This document shows, one piece after another, positions 1 through 10,527 of a stretch of 64,000 nucleotides of DNA. Location of the stretch: NCBI GenBank assembly GCA_030998015.1, contig JARWMV010000010.1, positions 186,001 through 250,000 of the forward strand, in the 5' to 3' direction. Position 1 is the stretch's first letter, and each line of letters opens with the position of its first letter. Origin of the DNA: Ceratorhiza oryzae-sativae (Eukaryota; Basidiomycota; Agaricomycetes; Cantharellales; Ceratobasidiaceae). Made by a program: the position numbers and the translations under genes. The notes under the pieces are model-generated. The model did no database searches, was not told the origin of the DNA, and saw nothing but the letters and a program-made list of their open reading frames with translations.

Positions 1-1460
1 TAAATTATTATTGGACTTTCACAAGCATGACAAACAGACCGGAAACTACAAGACTTCTGGAGGGACTGGCTAGTTCATCCCCCCAAGAGCCAGTAGGTTA
101 GCTCAGGCCTAGCGACATCACGAAAACGGTGGGAAACAGTTCAGATTGGCCTGCCTGATGAACAATGGCAGGGCATCGCAAGACTTTGACTAGGTCTTTC
201 AAGTCATCGACGAAATTCGCAAGTGGCTGATAACCCCTAGTCTCGACCAACCTGGGGCCATCTCTTGATGGCCGACTGAATCCCCAAGTATTGATTCGTG
301 TTGATTTTTCGTTTTTCTAGAGATAACACCTGAACGGAGTGAACAGGAACCTCGTATGACTAGGTTGACCACAAAAATGACCACCAGGTAGTAAGAGACA
401 CGCGCAGGTGAGCAATCTGCGAAAATGTAATAATAACAATAATAAATGAGGTCCTAGCAGTACCAAGTTTCTCTCGTATGTCATTCGCTCGGTGTCAGGC
501 GAAGCAGGGCGGGGCTGAGCCTCCTCTTGGAGTCTGAGCGCGCAAATATTCAATGTATGTGTGCACCCTCATTATTTTGACATTTAGTGTCCGCCTGTAT
601 ATAGCTCAACACAGTGTTATTTGTCTTTCCACCAGTTTTCCACCCCTGCCAGGCAACTACAAGTGCTTTAGCCAAGCTGACTTTTTTTATCTGGTCCCAA
701 GAGATGGAGGTTGATATTCCGTAAGATCCGGACTTATAGTTGGAATCTTAGATGATAATGCATGAACATTAAATGGTCCAACCGGTTGAGGTAAATGTGC
801 GTTTGTTTGAGCGATAGGCTCAAGATCGAGAGTGAGGATGTCTGCGGAAGTAAGTAAGAAAGCAGACATAGCCGGTCAACGTCGCTGCTGCAATATGCAC
901 TCCTTCAGTCCGGATGTACGATGTCGTGACCGGGCTTGTGAATTCTAGGCCTGATGTCAAGCAAAATTTTAGGCTTTTGCGGAACTTCCCATTCAAATAT
1001 TTGGGTGAGAGTAATTGCACTATTCTCACTGGCCTGAAGTGGTATTATGCGCAGAGGAATAACGACATTGATGGCCTAGAAGGGGTTGAAAAGGGTTCCA
1101 GTTTATGCTGTGAAGATCTGGCCCAATCATCGGATCACGATAGTGACGATAATTCGGTGTACTCATGCAGTGAGTCCGAAAGCTGTTTAGGCTCGGGTTC
1201 TGATCGAATAGCGAAAGTTTTGTCTGATTGTGTTGCATAGGTGTTTTTATTCATTTGCCTTATAGATTGGCCTGGGCTCGGTGGGTGGCCCATTGGACGT
1301 GTCATGCGTGACTTTGGGGCCATATTCGTGATTGGGGATGTTTGTTACACCCTGACGAGAGAGTTTGAATATGATTACTTACCTAATCATTTAAAGTCCC
1401 CCTTATAAGCTGGACTAAATACACGATGTGCGAGCGCCTTCGTTGATTCTGCCACACACG
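1..1460. other. No recognisable gene
   Basis: No conserved protein is visible here. The only open frame of note is 914-1240 (+), 108 codons, whose second half is rich in Ser, Asp and Glu. It resembles nothing I recognise, and no flanking exons with clear splice sites extend it, so I treat it as a possible orphan at best. The stretch probably holds the promoter of the gene that starts near 1461. Confidence 0.4.
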
Positions 1461-3791
1461 ATGGACCAGCCCTCGTCCTCGACCGCACCTGCCCCTAACC
1501 CCCAACCACCACAACCGCCGCCAGAGGGGCCAAAGAAGGTCCAGCATTGCCAGAGCCAAAGGTGGATCACCCGTCGTCGCGGTGGGAGACAGCATACGTG
1601 TACGCGTTCATCGTCAAATTCACCAACATCCGCGGCAAGGATGGTTTAGACAGTCCGGTCGAGTAAGCATGTTGGTTGGTCTTATCACCCAGTTCAAAGT
1701 TGACGATTGTCACCTCTCCCAGCCTAGAAGAGGCGCTATTATTTCCTGGACCAACGCCTGTGCTTGAACAAGTTCTCTCTCGCTTTGTTCTCAATCTTCG
1801 TCCGGGCTCACGAAATACTGGGTGCGCGCTCTCAGCTAGTTACTGTCGGCGGAATCCCCGACTAATGCTACTCATGACATCAGACCCAACTTGATTGCTC
1901 GCACCACACAAACGCTGCTCGAAGAGTTTCTGCGCACCAGCGAGCGAAGCGTCTGGTGGGATGATGCGTCACACCAAAATATGGACCCGTTTGTGAACCA
2001 CGATGGCGACTTGTTCACGCTGCCATGGGAAACCAAGGTGTGTTCACCCCTAATTTGCGTCGTTCTTGCATTGTTCTGATCCTGTTCAATTCCTTGATCG
2101 GTTCCATATCAAAGCTGCTTATCCTCCGCCAACTAGTGGACTATCAGCTCCAACATTCGGTCTTAATCCGTGATATTATAGACACAGTTTGGGGTGCCAG
2201 ACCTATGAAACATCGCAAGGGCGCCAAAAAAGAGGCACCACCTCCTGCCGCGGAGGGATACTCCAAGAAGCAGCTTGCGATCGAACCGTTGGGGCAAGAT
2301 CGTACTCGTAGGCGGTTCTGGGTATTGGATGGTACGTGGAAACTTATTCTGCGATTATTTTGTATTGGCCGCGTCAAGCTATACGCGAGTCAATTTTCGA
2401 CTGGTGGCGGTTACGCAACTAGCCATCAAATTTCCTCGTGAACGCTTGCCCTTTCACACCGGTCCCACGTTGTACTAACTCGACGATACTTTTACCTTTT
2501 TGCCGCGTGATCTGTAGACTCTACACGCGTTTATGTGTCTGGGAATCCGTGGAAGTCGCATTGCGTGTTCTATTCCACATCTTCCACACGCGAGGAATAC
2601 ACCAACACGCTCGACTATCTCAAAATGACGCTCCCGCCAGCACCAACCGGTAAGTCGCTTGGTTTCGGCTTATTTCTCTTGTCAGCGGACGGATTATTCG
2701 GGGGGAAAACACGGTGTCCGGAGGTGATGTTGCTTCCGTCAGCCATCCGCTAGGCAACCTTTGCCCATTTCTTTTCAGTTTCTTGCTCAAGTGGGGGGTC
2801 GTACACACGAACAAACATCAAATGGACCCTGACGTGACGAATTTCGCAGGTAAATCAGCCAAGCGCCCGAGATTCGAGCATGCCCACGCCGACTTGATCG
2901 AAAAACTCGAAGGGACACACTTGGAAGAAGTCGACAATGAATTGGCTGTGGGTATTTGAGTTGCGGGCTTGACGTTTTCTGACTGTATGCAGAGGTTGGA
3001 GCGAGCTCGCAAACGGGTTGAAAAAAGAAATATGATGATTGCGCAGGCCGAACTCCGAACTACTCGGACACGCCGACAAGCCAAACGACCCGATTATGTC
3101 TATAATGCGGATGTACGCCATATTGATGCGACACATTACATATACTGACTCGGAAACAGGACTTTGAAGACGATTATGACGAGAACAATGGCGATGTATC
3201 AGACGAAGAGTTCAACGGAGGATCATCCCGGACGACCCCAGATGAGGAAATGGTTGACTATGTTCCTGAGGATGATACCGAGGGCGCGCCACGGCGGAGC
3301 ACTCGCAACGCAGTAAAAGAGCACGAGAGCCAGCAAAGCCCGCTGGCCGACGGAGCGCTCGGTTGGCCGAAAATGCTGGTGACAACCGAGGCACAACTTC
3401 TGGTGACGAGGATCTGGAGGCTGGGAAAGTCATCAAGCGCGCAAGGACGGCGACTGAGAGCCCGCTGCCCGTAGACCGACTAAGCCTGGAACAGGACAGC
3501 AAGGTCAAACCTACAGAGGTCGCGGTCGAGAGTGTCGCTGGGAAAAAGCGATCTAAGGTGCGTTTTTGATTATCCCGTACGATCAGATCCTCGTTTCTGA
3601 TACCCTTCTCGAACGCACAGTTTTGGTTTTATGCGGTGGAGTCGCCCAATGGTGGAGCTGGATCTGCCTCTCTTGAGCCTGGGACATCGGTCGCAAGCGG
3701 TAGCATAAATGGCGATGAACCCGCACGGCAAAATGGTGACGCCAATGGTAACGGTTCTTTGGGTCTCGACTTGCACACAAATGGAGGGTAG
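1461..3791 (+). CDS. WHIM-like chromatin remodelling accessory protein (frame problems)
   Basis: A multi-exon gene. Spliced exons give, in order: a Pro-rich N-terminus; a segment with PALPEPKVDHPSSRWETAY and YVYAFIVKFTNIRGK; PGPTPVLEQVLSRFVLNLRP; SVWWDD; a QLVDYQLQHSVLIRDIIDTVW block; LGQDRTRRRFWVLDDSTRVY followed by VSGNPWKSHCVFYSTSS; a basic RLERARKRVEKRNMMIAQAE helix; an acidic tail; and a C-terminus ending LGLDLHTNGG at 3788. The G-x-DR-x-RRFW block is typical of WHIM2 motifs in ISWI-associated proteins (Ioc3/Itc1-like), which suggests a nuclear nucleosome-remodelling subunit. Introns include 1663-1722, about 2035-2117, about 2332-2518 and about 2650-2850. Two frame conflicts exist. The ATG at 1461 is out of frame with the first conserved exon (about 1541), and the acidic exon changes frame near 3310-3365. 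The start is therefore uncertain. Convergent with the next gene. The family assignment is inference; that it is coding is clear. Confidence 0.6.
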
Positions 3792-4042
3792 CTTTTTCGA
3801 GCCGGGCTCCGATGCCATGTTCTAGCTTTTCCTTGACTCGCTACATATTTAACGCTCGCTACTGGCTGCTTGTTGGGCTGGACTTTGTCCGATGTCGAGA
3901 TAGATACCAACCTTGTACACAAATTTTTTCATTTATTGATACTTTCATGGCCTTGTCGATGTAGGATTTTGGAACGGGCGAAACACGAATTATATCACAA
4001 CAAGTACTACAGCCGTAACAATACGATATAACAGCCCAGAAC

Positions 4043-5545
4043 TTAGCGGGCTGTGTTGTCCTCTGACCCTCCAGGTTTTGCTTCGACAGGAATGGCAGAA
4101 ACAGACAGATGACGAGAGGCATTGGATACGTGACCCTTGGATGGGGGGTTTTGGGAAGATGATGCTGGTTGAGATACCGATTGAGAACTGTTGGATGCGG
4201 CTGCCATGCGTTGATCAAGTGCTTTAAGTGCCATGGCCCTATCAAATCCAAAGCAGGGTTGATCGGCTGAAATGAATACCAAACACGATACGCATACCTC
4301 CTTCGTTCAGCTTCGGCTCGTGCTCCTCCTGGCAAAGGCGCATATCCCCCGTTGCCCATTTCCAAGCTATCCTCTTCGGCTCCCGAAGAGCCGGAAGGAT
4401 GCACAAGTTTAAACTTGACCGCGTTGTTGTACACGAATGTCGAAAGAATGGATACTGGTTTGCTAAACGTGATCCAATGGATTAGATACTCTAATGTAGG
4501 CCGACAATAACGCACTGGGCAAACGGTGGGAACCAGTTCACAAATGCGAAAGTTTCACTTCGGTCTCCATGGGTGGTTACTCCGCCCAAGGAACCCTCCA
4601 AAACGGTGCGCTTGTAGAAGCGAAGCCAAACCCAAGATACAACTGTGGATAGATCTGGTAAGTGCATCGGGACAAAGAGCTGTGGACGTACGCCAGCCGA
4701 ATTGGATGAGGATGAATGGGGCCTGATATCCGATGATACACATTATATTAGAAAATGTAACATATGCCATTGGGAGACTCTTGAATCCCAGGGCAAAAGA
4801 TTAGAATAATGCAACTGGTATGAAATCCCCAACGCACCTTGACGCGCATCTTGATAAACCCAAATATCTGCACTTGGTGTTCCGGTATAAGCTGTGTAAA
4901 GGCAACCAGAATGCCAGTTTGTAACGCCGATTGCCCGCGATATACCATGCCAAAGCTGAAAAAGTACTGAGATAGAGCTTACAAAGCCACACAAATAGAC
5001 TTACAGGAATAGCTCTGGATTTCCGAGCACGATGTACTCTATCCACGACAGGCCAACTGCGATTACGTTTGACACGACAACCGTGACAAAAATAAACTTT
5101 GCCGTCTCAATGGATCCCCATAATCGTTCCAGGTATCTTAAGGATGGTGGGACGACTAAGAGGCTCAGAATAAGCTAAATATTGTAACTATGAGCCGGCG
5201 CATAATACGATTAGTAGCCCTGCCTCGGCTTACCTCTATTACACGCGTCTCGACAAACATAGAAGTAAGAAGAGTCCAAGGATACCATAAGACGGAGCCA
5301 GGGAGAACAACGAGGTACGGAAAATGATCAGGACCAGCCCAGTTCGTCAGAGACCGCTCTATTGCACCTCGAAATTTGAATCCAGATGCAAACACGACAG
5401 ATATTTGATACTAACCGGTTGATGGGGGCGTATAATAACTCCCCATTATATATCCTAACGAGAAGACAACTGTGCATGCTGTGAACACTTTGGTCGTTGG
5501 TGGTGTTTGCTGGATGATCGTAAGCGGACTGGTGAGGAGAGCCAT
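4043..5545 (-). CDS. TMEM115-like rhomboid-fold Golgi membrane protein (DUF1751)
   Basis: Read on the minus strand from the ATG at 5545: MALLTSPLTIIQQTPPTTKV, then a hydrophobic segment (VFTACTVVFSLGYIMGSYY). After an intron come FRGAIERSLTNWAGP, PYLVVLPGSVLWYPWTLLTS and MFVETRVIEV. The PP-x-TK start and the YPWTLLTS-x-FVE block are hallmarks of the TMEM115/DUF1751 family, which are Golgi-resident, multi-spanning proteins distantly related to rhomboids that have lost protease function. Several short exons with further hydrophobic segments follow (about 4700-5150). The C-terminus is a hydrophilic tail with AEAERRRAMALKALDQRM, then Ser/Gln-rich sequence ending at 4043. Downstream it is convergent with the WHIM-like gene (about 250 bp apart), and it is divergent from the FAM32A gene. 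Middle exon borders were not all resolved. Confidence 0.7.
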
Positions 5546-5963
5546 GACGAGGGCCTAGCGCAGCGCCTGTGTACGAAACTGCATTCAGCGGTGTTGATTA
5601 AACGTACATCACCAAATACGTACTTTTCTAGCCAAGCAACGGGAGGCTGCAAGAGGAATTCATACTTCTCCCAATCCATTCACACGAATATACGCACCCA
5701 ATTACACCGCTCGGTATCCTCCAAAGACTTTATAATCTCCTAATCAAGAGCTAAGAGGCCGAGCCTACGTAGGAAAACCGACCCTTGAGGATGCGCGAGA
5801 GTAGCTCGGGAACGGAACAGTCAGAGTAGATTAAGCGCCGTCCCAATGGGAGCCTGTCACATGATACCCCACCTTTCTCACCTCCCTTCCACGTTGTTTA
5901 CCAGCATACTGTGGTTGTGATTTGCTAACCCCTTTCAGCTCTCCGAGCGTGCTTTTGCACATC

Positions 5964-6583
5964 ATGGTATGCTTGAACGATGAAATCAGAAACCTTCAAG
6001 TTCCTGACCACTACAACAGAGTGACGCCTACGAGTTTCGTCCTGGAGGTTCTCTCAAGCTCAAGGGCGAAAAAGATAAGAAGTAAATGAAAAGTACTCTA
6101 CACCCTCTAAATCACTAACCTGTGGATTCGATAGGAAGAAACACAAGTCGTCCTCACAGAAGTCGTCGAAGCAGGTCATACTAGGAGACGATTTGGTAGC
6201 AAAAGACAAGCCCACCGAGTCAAAGGGCAGAGAGTCTCCTGCATCTTCAGGCGGAAGTAGACATGAGTCACCTGCGGCTTCTTCTAGCAAGCCATCTGGT
6301 TCGAAAAAGACTCCCGCAGAACTAAGGTTTGAGGAAACTCAGCGAAAGCGGGTAAATCATAATTACTCTATTGTTGCTATCTAGATGAGTTTTCTGACTC
6401 ATTTTCCCCAGCGTTTGGAACGCGTAGCCAAACTTGCATCACAGACTCACAAGGACCGGGTTCATGAATTTAACTCGAAGCTTGAGGCGCTTAGTGAGCA
6501 TCACGATATCCCCAAGGTCAGTGTTGATGGCATTAACGGCAAACAGCTACTCACTCAGATATCTATAGGTCGGACCTGGATAA
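5964..6583 (+). CDS. FAM32A-like small nuclear protein
   Basis: Spliced product: M, then SDAYEFRPGGSLKLKGEKD, a Lys-rich stretch (KKKKHKSSSQKSSKQ), a Ser-rich low-complexity segment, KKTPAELRFEETQRKRRLER, VAKLASQTHKDRVHEFNSKL and EALSEHHDIPKVGPG. The order GSLKLKG / K-rich / TPAE-x-x-FEE-x-Q-x-KR / THK-x-RV-x-x-FN-x-x-L / EH-x-DIPKV is that of the FAM32A family, small basic nuclear proteins linked to splicing (FAM32A was seen in the human spliceosomal C* complex). The first coding exon is only the ATG at 5964-5966: the next bases are gtatgc and the following exon starts after aacag near 6021. The last exon (VGPG-stop, 6572-6583) is also tiny. Divergent from the TMEM115-like gene with a 418 bp gap. 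Confidence 0.85.
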
Positions 6584-8973
6584 GACCCGCTTCTCTCTGT
6601 GCTGCTGTACAGCTTTCTTGTCGAATTTGTTTTGCTTTTTGTCGAATTGGTGACCTTGAGAGCTACGTGTTGAGTCCGTAAGCTTTGGCAACAATTTTAA
6701 TTCACACTGTCCCTTCCTCAATGACTAAGTATGTCTCTTGTTGCTCCTTGTGGTTCTTTTGCATCGTTAGGTATCATTGATGGGCACCGCGAACTCATAA
6801 ACTGTTCAAGTGGTCCATTCGCTTTAGGGCGACCTTCCCCCAGTGGCTTGGAGCTGCTAACTTTGCCTGCCTAAATAAACCCATGCTTAAATTATTGGAA
6901 TTTCCTCCTTGATCAATCATTTGCTCTCCTGTGGTATTTTGATTGCTTCAAAATATTTTGGGTTGCTGGAACAGGCGTTATGCAGCTAACGTCTTATTCT
7001 GCCTGGGGCGCTTTCAAGCCCGTCTTAGGTGTTCGTTGAAGTAGCGAGAGCTGTACGTAATGCACACTTGTATTTGGGAATATCGAGTCCAACCAACTGG
7101 TCAAGTCCCAAGCTTGCGTTTTAAATGAAAGTTAATACAGAGATATTGAACGCGTCTAATCTTCCTCTTGAGCGACAAACTACTACTTGAATTCGCAAGT
7201 GTCTCAAGACAAGAACAGTTTTAAAATGGGACCAAGCAGTAGTACCAATCAATTTACTATGAAAAAAAAAGCTAAATACAATGCTCGAAACATAACGTTT
7301 GGTCTTATTGGTGTGAACCATCTCTGTATACCCATGGTATCCTATTCTTTGGGAGCATGTGGTGGGCGCGTTTTGAGATTATGGCTGTATTTTATTCCAT
7401 GTCTGCGTTGTCAAAAGTTTGACAAGCAATGTGGAACACGTCGTAATGCGCTTTTGGCTGTGGAGTCTTGGTGCCGGTCACGATTTTGTCCATCACATGT
7501 GGGTTCCTTTTGGCATCGCTGACCCTGAATCTACCCAGCTCCTGAAAACTAGCATTCCGTGGGATCTAGAGCGTGAAGCTGCTGCAGCTTGGGCCTTAGG
7601 AGCTACAGCCTCATAGCAGCGGCGAAAGGCCTCTTTCATGATATGAACTCGCCCACCGCCTCTGAGAGGTCCCGTATTTTATTTTCTGGCTTGCACTCTT
7701 TTTGTCTGGTATCCTAGTTGACAATCTGCATTATACTCTAGTTGGAACAGGCGGCAGCTGAAACGCCGCAAGGCAAAGTAATCGAAGGAGAAGTAAGCGA
7801 TTACGATAGTCCCTGCAGTAAAGCTTCAAGATGAAAATAGTTTGGCAACAATGTTGTTGACTACGTGAGCTTCGCAGCATAATGCACCGCAGGTTCCCAC
7901 CACGCAGGGCTTTTCGGGGCTCGCACCACCGGCTTGTTCAGCCCCACGCAACCCAACGACATAGTTTCGAACGAATCCCTCAACGGCTGGACACCAGATC
8001 AAGTTCGAGCCATAAGCATCTTGCTGGCCAAGATGGCCCTGCGTCGATCCAAGCTCGCCGCACGAGGCGTTGTGGCAGACATGCTCGACTTGCTCAGCCC
8101 AGAATCCTACGCTTCAGGATTCAATTGGACTTGGATGCCGGAACTTGAACAGAAGAGTAATAGTTCTAACGCCGTCGTGCTCAGGTGCAAAGTATACCAG
8201 GGAGAAATAATCCGTGTACATATGTGCGGGACGTTTGGAGCGAACGCGCGCTATACGATCTTCGCGCCAAACTACCATTGCCAGCCTACCCAGAGCGACA
8301 AAGGAATATCAGGCAAGCCGGAGCGACTTGCACATGTCTTGTGATGTGATGGCTAATGCATGGTTATCCTTAGCAAAGTCCCACTCTCCCACATCCAAAT
8401 GGACCTTCGCTCGTATCCTTACGGCTGAAACCTACATCATTGTGCCTGAGGTCTGTACCAGTCTGCGTGTGCTCCACATTGCCTATTCTCGTGTCATCGA
8501 GATCGTAGGCCGCGATACACTAGAAGACTGAGCATATAATCAAGCGTTCAAGTCGTATACTATACACAATTCGGTATTCGTAAGCTTTGATTCATTTAGT
8601 CCCCTCTTTAACCGACTCAGTTTGACTCTGGATACAGCCCCATAATATAACTGAATGGTGCTATCCACCTGATTGCTTGACTGTGTGTTGTTAGATTCGC
8701 TCGTGTTCCGTCGGGGTACACGCAGAAAATATGCATTTATTATGATAATGTAACCGTTGAGGACGTTTTAGTCGGAGGTGCCTGCTCAGAATTTCGAACC
8801 AGGTTAGCTGAATTGGCCCGAAGTAGGATGTGGAGAGCATATAACCAGCAGCCGCTTATTAGTCACATTCCCTTCATCTGGCAGTACTGCGTGGTGAATT
8901 CTACATGATATTTTCGTCTATTGTGGGCTACATAAATGTGTAGAAAATCAAGCAGCTCTTGCATCAACTCAAG
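6584..8973. other. Gene-poor stretch with unrecognised open frames
   Basis: About 2.4 kb without a gene I can name. Two open frames look less random than the rest. One is 7419-7616 (+), containing GHDFVHHMWVPFGIADPEST and IPWDLEREAAAAWALGATAS. The other is 7934-8344 (+), containing LNGWTPDQVRAISILLAKMA and LLSPESYASGFNWTWMPELE, possibly continued by the 8352-8531 frame ending VIEIVGRDTLED. I see no domain, catalytic motif or secretion signal in them. They could be exons of a lineage-specific gene or a decayed one. The 3' end of the minus-strand hydrolase gene borders the stretch on the right. Confidence 0.35.
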
Positions 8974-10261
8974 CTAGGATACAATGACCTCACGGAGCCA
9001 ACCTATACATGTTTTTGCTACGACACCACTGTGATCTATTCCTAAACGTCAGAAAAATAACACAAAAGACGGATAAGCCACACTCACTAATGCAAAACGC
9101 ATGGGGAACGTCGTCGCCCCGCACGACAACTTTGCCTTCGTCCAACATCCTCTTCACACTCGTAACCTCTTCCCCGACCCACTCGTCCTTGGCCGCGAAG
9201 CATGCATATGTCAGATGGCGTTCTCGTTCGCAAGTTGCTTGAACAGTCGAGGGAGCACTGCCAAGCGAGCCTATGGTGTTCATCTCGTCGTGTGCCATTG
9301 TCAATGCCGAATAGACGACGTGAGGTGAGGTTACGAGTGATTTGATGACGCTAAGTTGGGAGCGGGGATAATCGCTAAATTTTGGAAGGTAAGGGAGGGA
9401 ATGTGTAACTAGAGAAAGCGGTGGCAAATTCAGGAGGTGGGTGAACGAGGATACGAATGTCGGGATAGGCCGATGGAATAGCCACTTTGCATATTTTCGG
9501 GTCAGACGCATGCTACTTGACAAAATAGATGGGGCTCACCGACAATTTTTGTCCGTTTGGAGTTGATGCGATATTACTAACTGTCGGAAAGAGCAAGAAC
9601 GCGGCCGAAACGGTATTGGGTCGCGCATGCATAACCTACCGTGGCTTAGTCTCGTAGGTCATGGTATCAATGACAGAAAATTTACCTGTGTCACAATCCA
9701 GGCGCCGACGGAATGCCCCGCGAGGACTACTTTGGCGCTCGACCCATGTGTCTCGAATAGCGTCATACAACTCAATGGTGCTCATGACCTGGGCCTCTAG
9801 CCCGACACTCCACGCAGCACCCTTGGCCGGCGGAATTCTTGGTGCATGTCCTATATGACCTCGGACAAATATTTCGAGATACGTTCCCGACCTGTTTAAA
9901 CCTTGGTGCACGTCGTCGAGGAATTCTGTATAAAACTCGACGAGCCCGGGGTTTCCTGTGTGTGTGTGCGAATTAAGATTGAGACCAAACTATGAGATAG
10001 CCGCAACTTGCCTGGAATGAATAGAAAAACTATGTCTGGGGTTCCACGTTCTTTGCGGCCAGAGCTAGGCCACCATTCGACGTCTGCACTTCCGACAATG
10101 GATGGCGAGTTATGCGAAAAGGTGGCAGAGTAATGGCCGGAGCCCGGTTCTTGCGTCTGTTTTCCGGTCTATCAAGTTTAGTTGACACAGCAGGAAGGAT
10201 ACGGAGCGCGAGACACCTTTCGTTGGGGTGCCTCTGTTAGGAATTGCGGAAACAGAACCAT
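8974..10261 (-). CDS. Lipid-droplet-associated serine hydrolase (LDAH family)
   Basis: Minus-strand gene from the ATG at 10261: MVLFPQFLTEAPQRK, then TGKQTQEPGSGHYSATF, a block with TPDIVFLFIPGNPGLVEFYT and EFLDDVHQGLN, then a nucleophile elbow AKVVLAGHSVGAWIVT (GHSVG), a middle region with RPIPTFVSSFTHLL, and a C-terminal DVPHAFCIRIDHSGVVAKT with the expected catalytic His. FIPGNPG, the GHS-x-G elbow and the terminal HAF-x-x-x-HS are diagnostic of the LDAH/UPF0554 alpha/beta hydrolases, which sit on lipid droplets and have been linked to sterol-ester turnover. The intron splitting IPG from NPG uses a GC donor (CCAG|gcaagt ... acacag|GA). The gene starts 266 bp from the divergent GMC gene, so the two may share a promoter. 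Ends with TAG at 8974-8976. Confidence 0.85.
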
Positions 10262-10527
10262 CTGTGCGAGGGACAAGCTAGATGTGACTCGGGTTTTGTA
10301 GGCGAATGACGACAGCGGCGAGGTAGGATTTGAAATTCAAGAAGCCGCCCCACGATGCCTCGGTGCTGGTTGTGGTCGACAATGTGGGGCGCGTGCATAT
10401 GTAATCATGACTGGATGCCTAACGTGGCTCGAAATACCCAGCCGCATGTCTCGCCGGTGCGAGTCATCTTGCCCAGCGGTAGTATAAAACCTGTGTTCAA
10501 GAAAATTGCTCTCGGATACTCTGCTTC

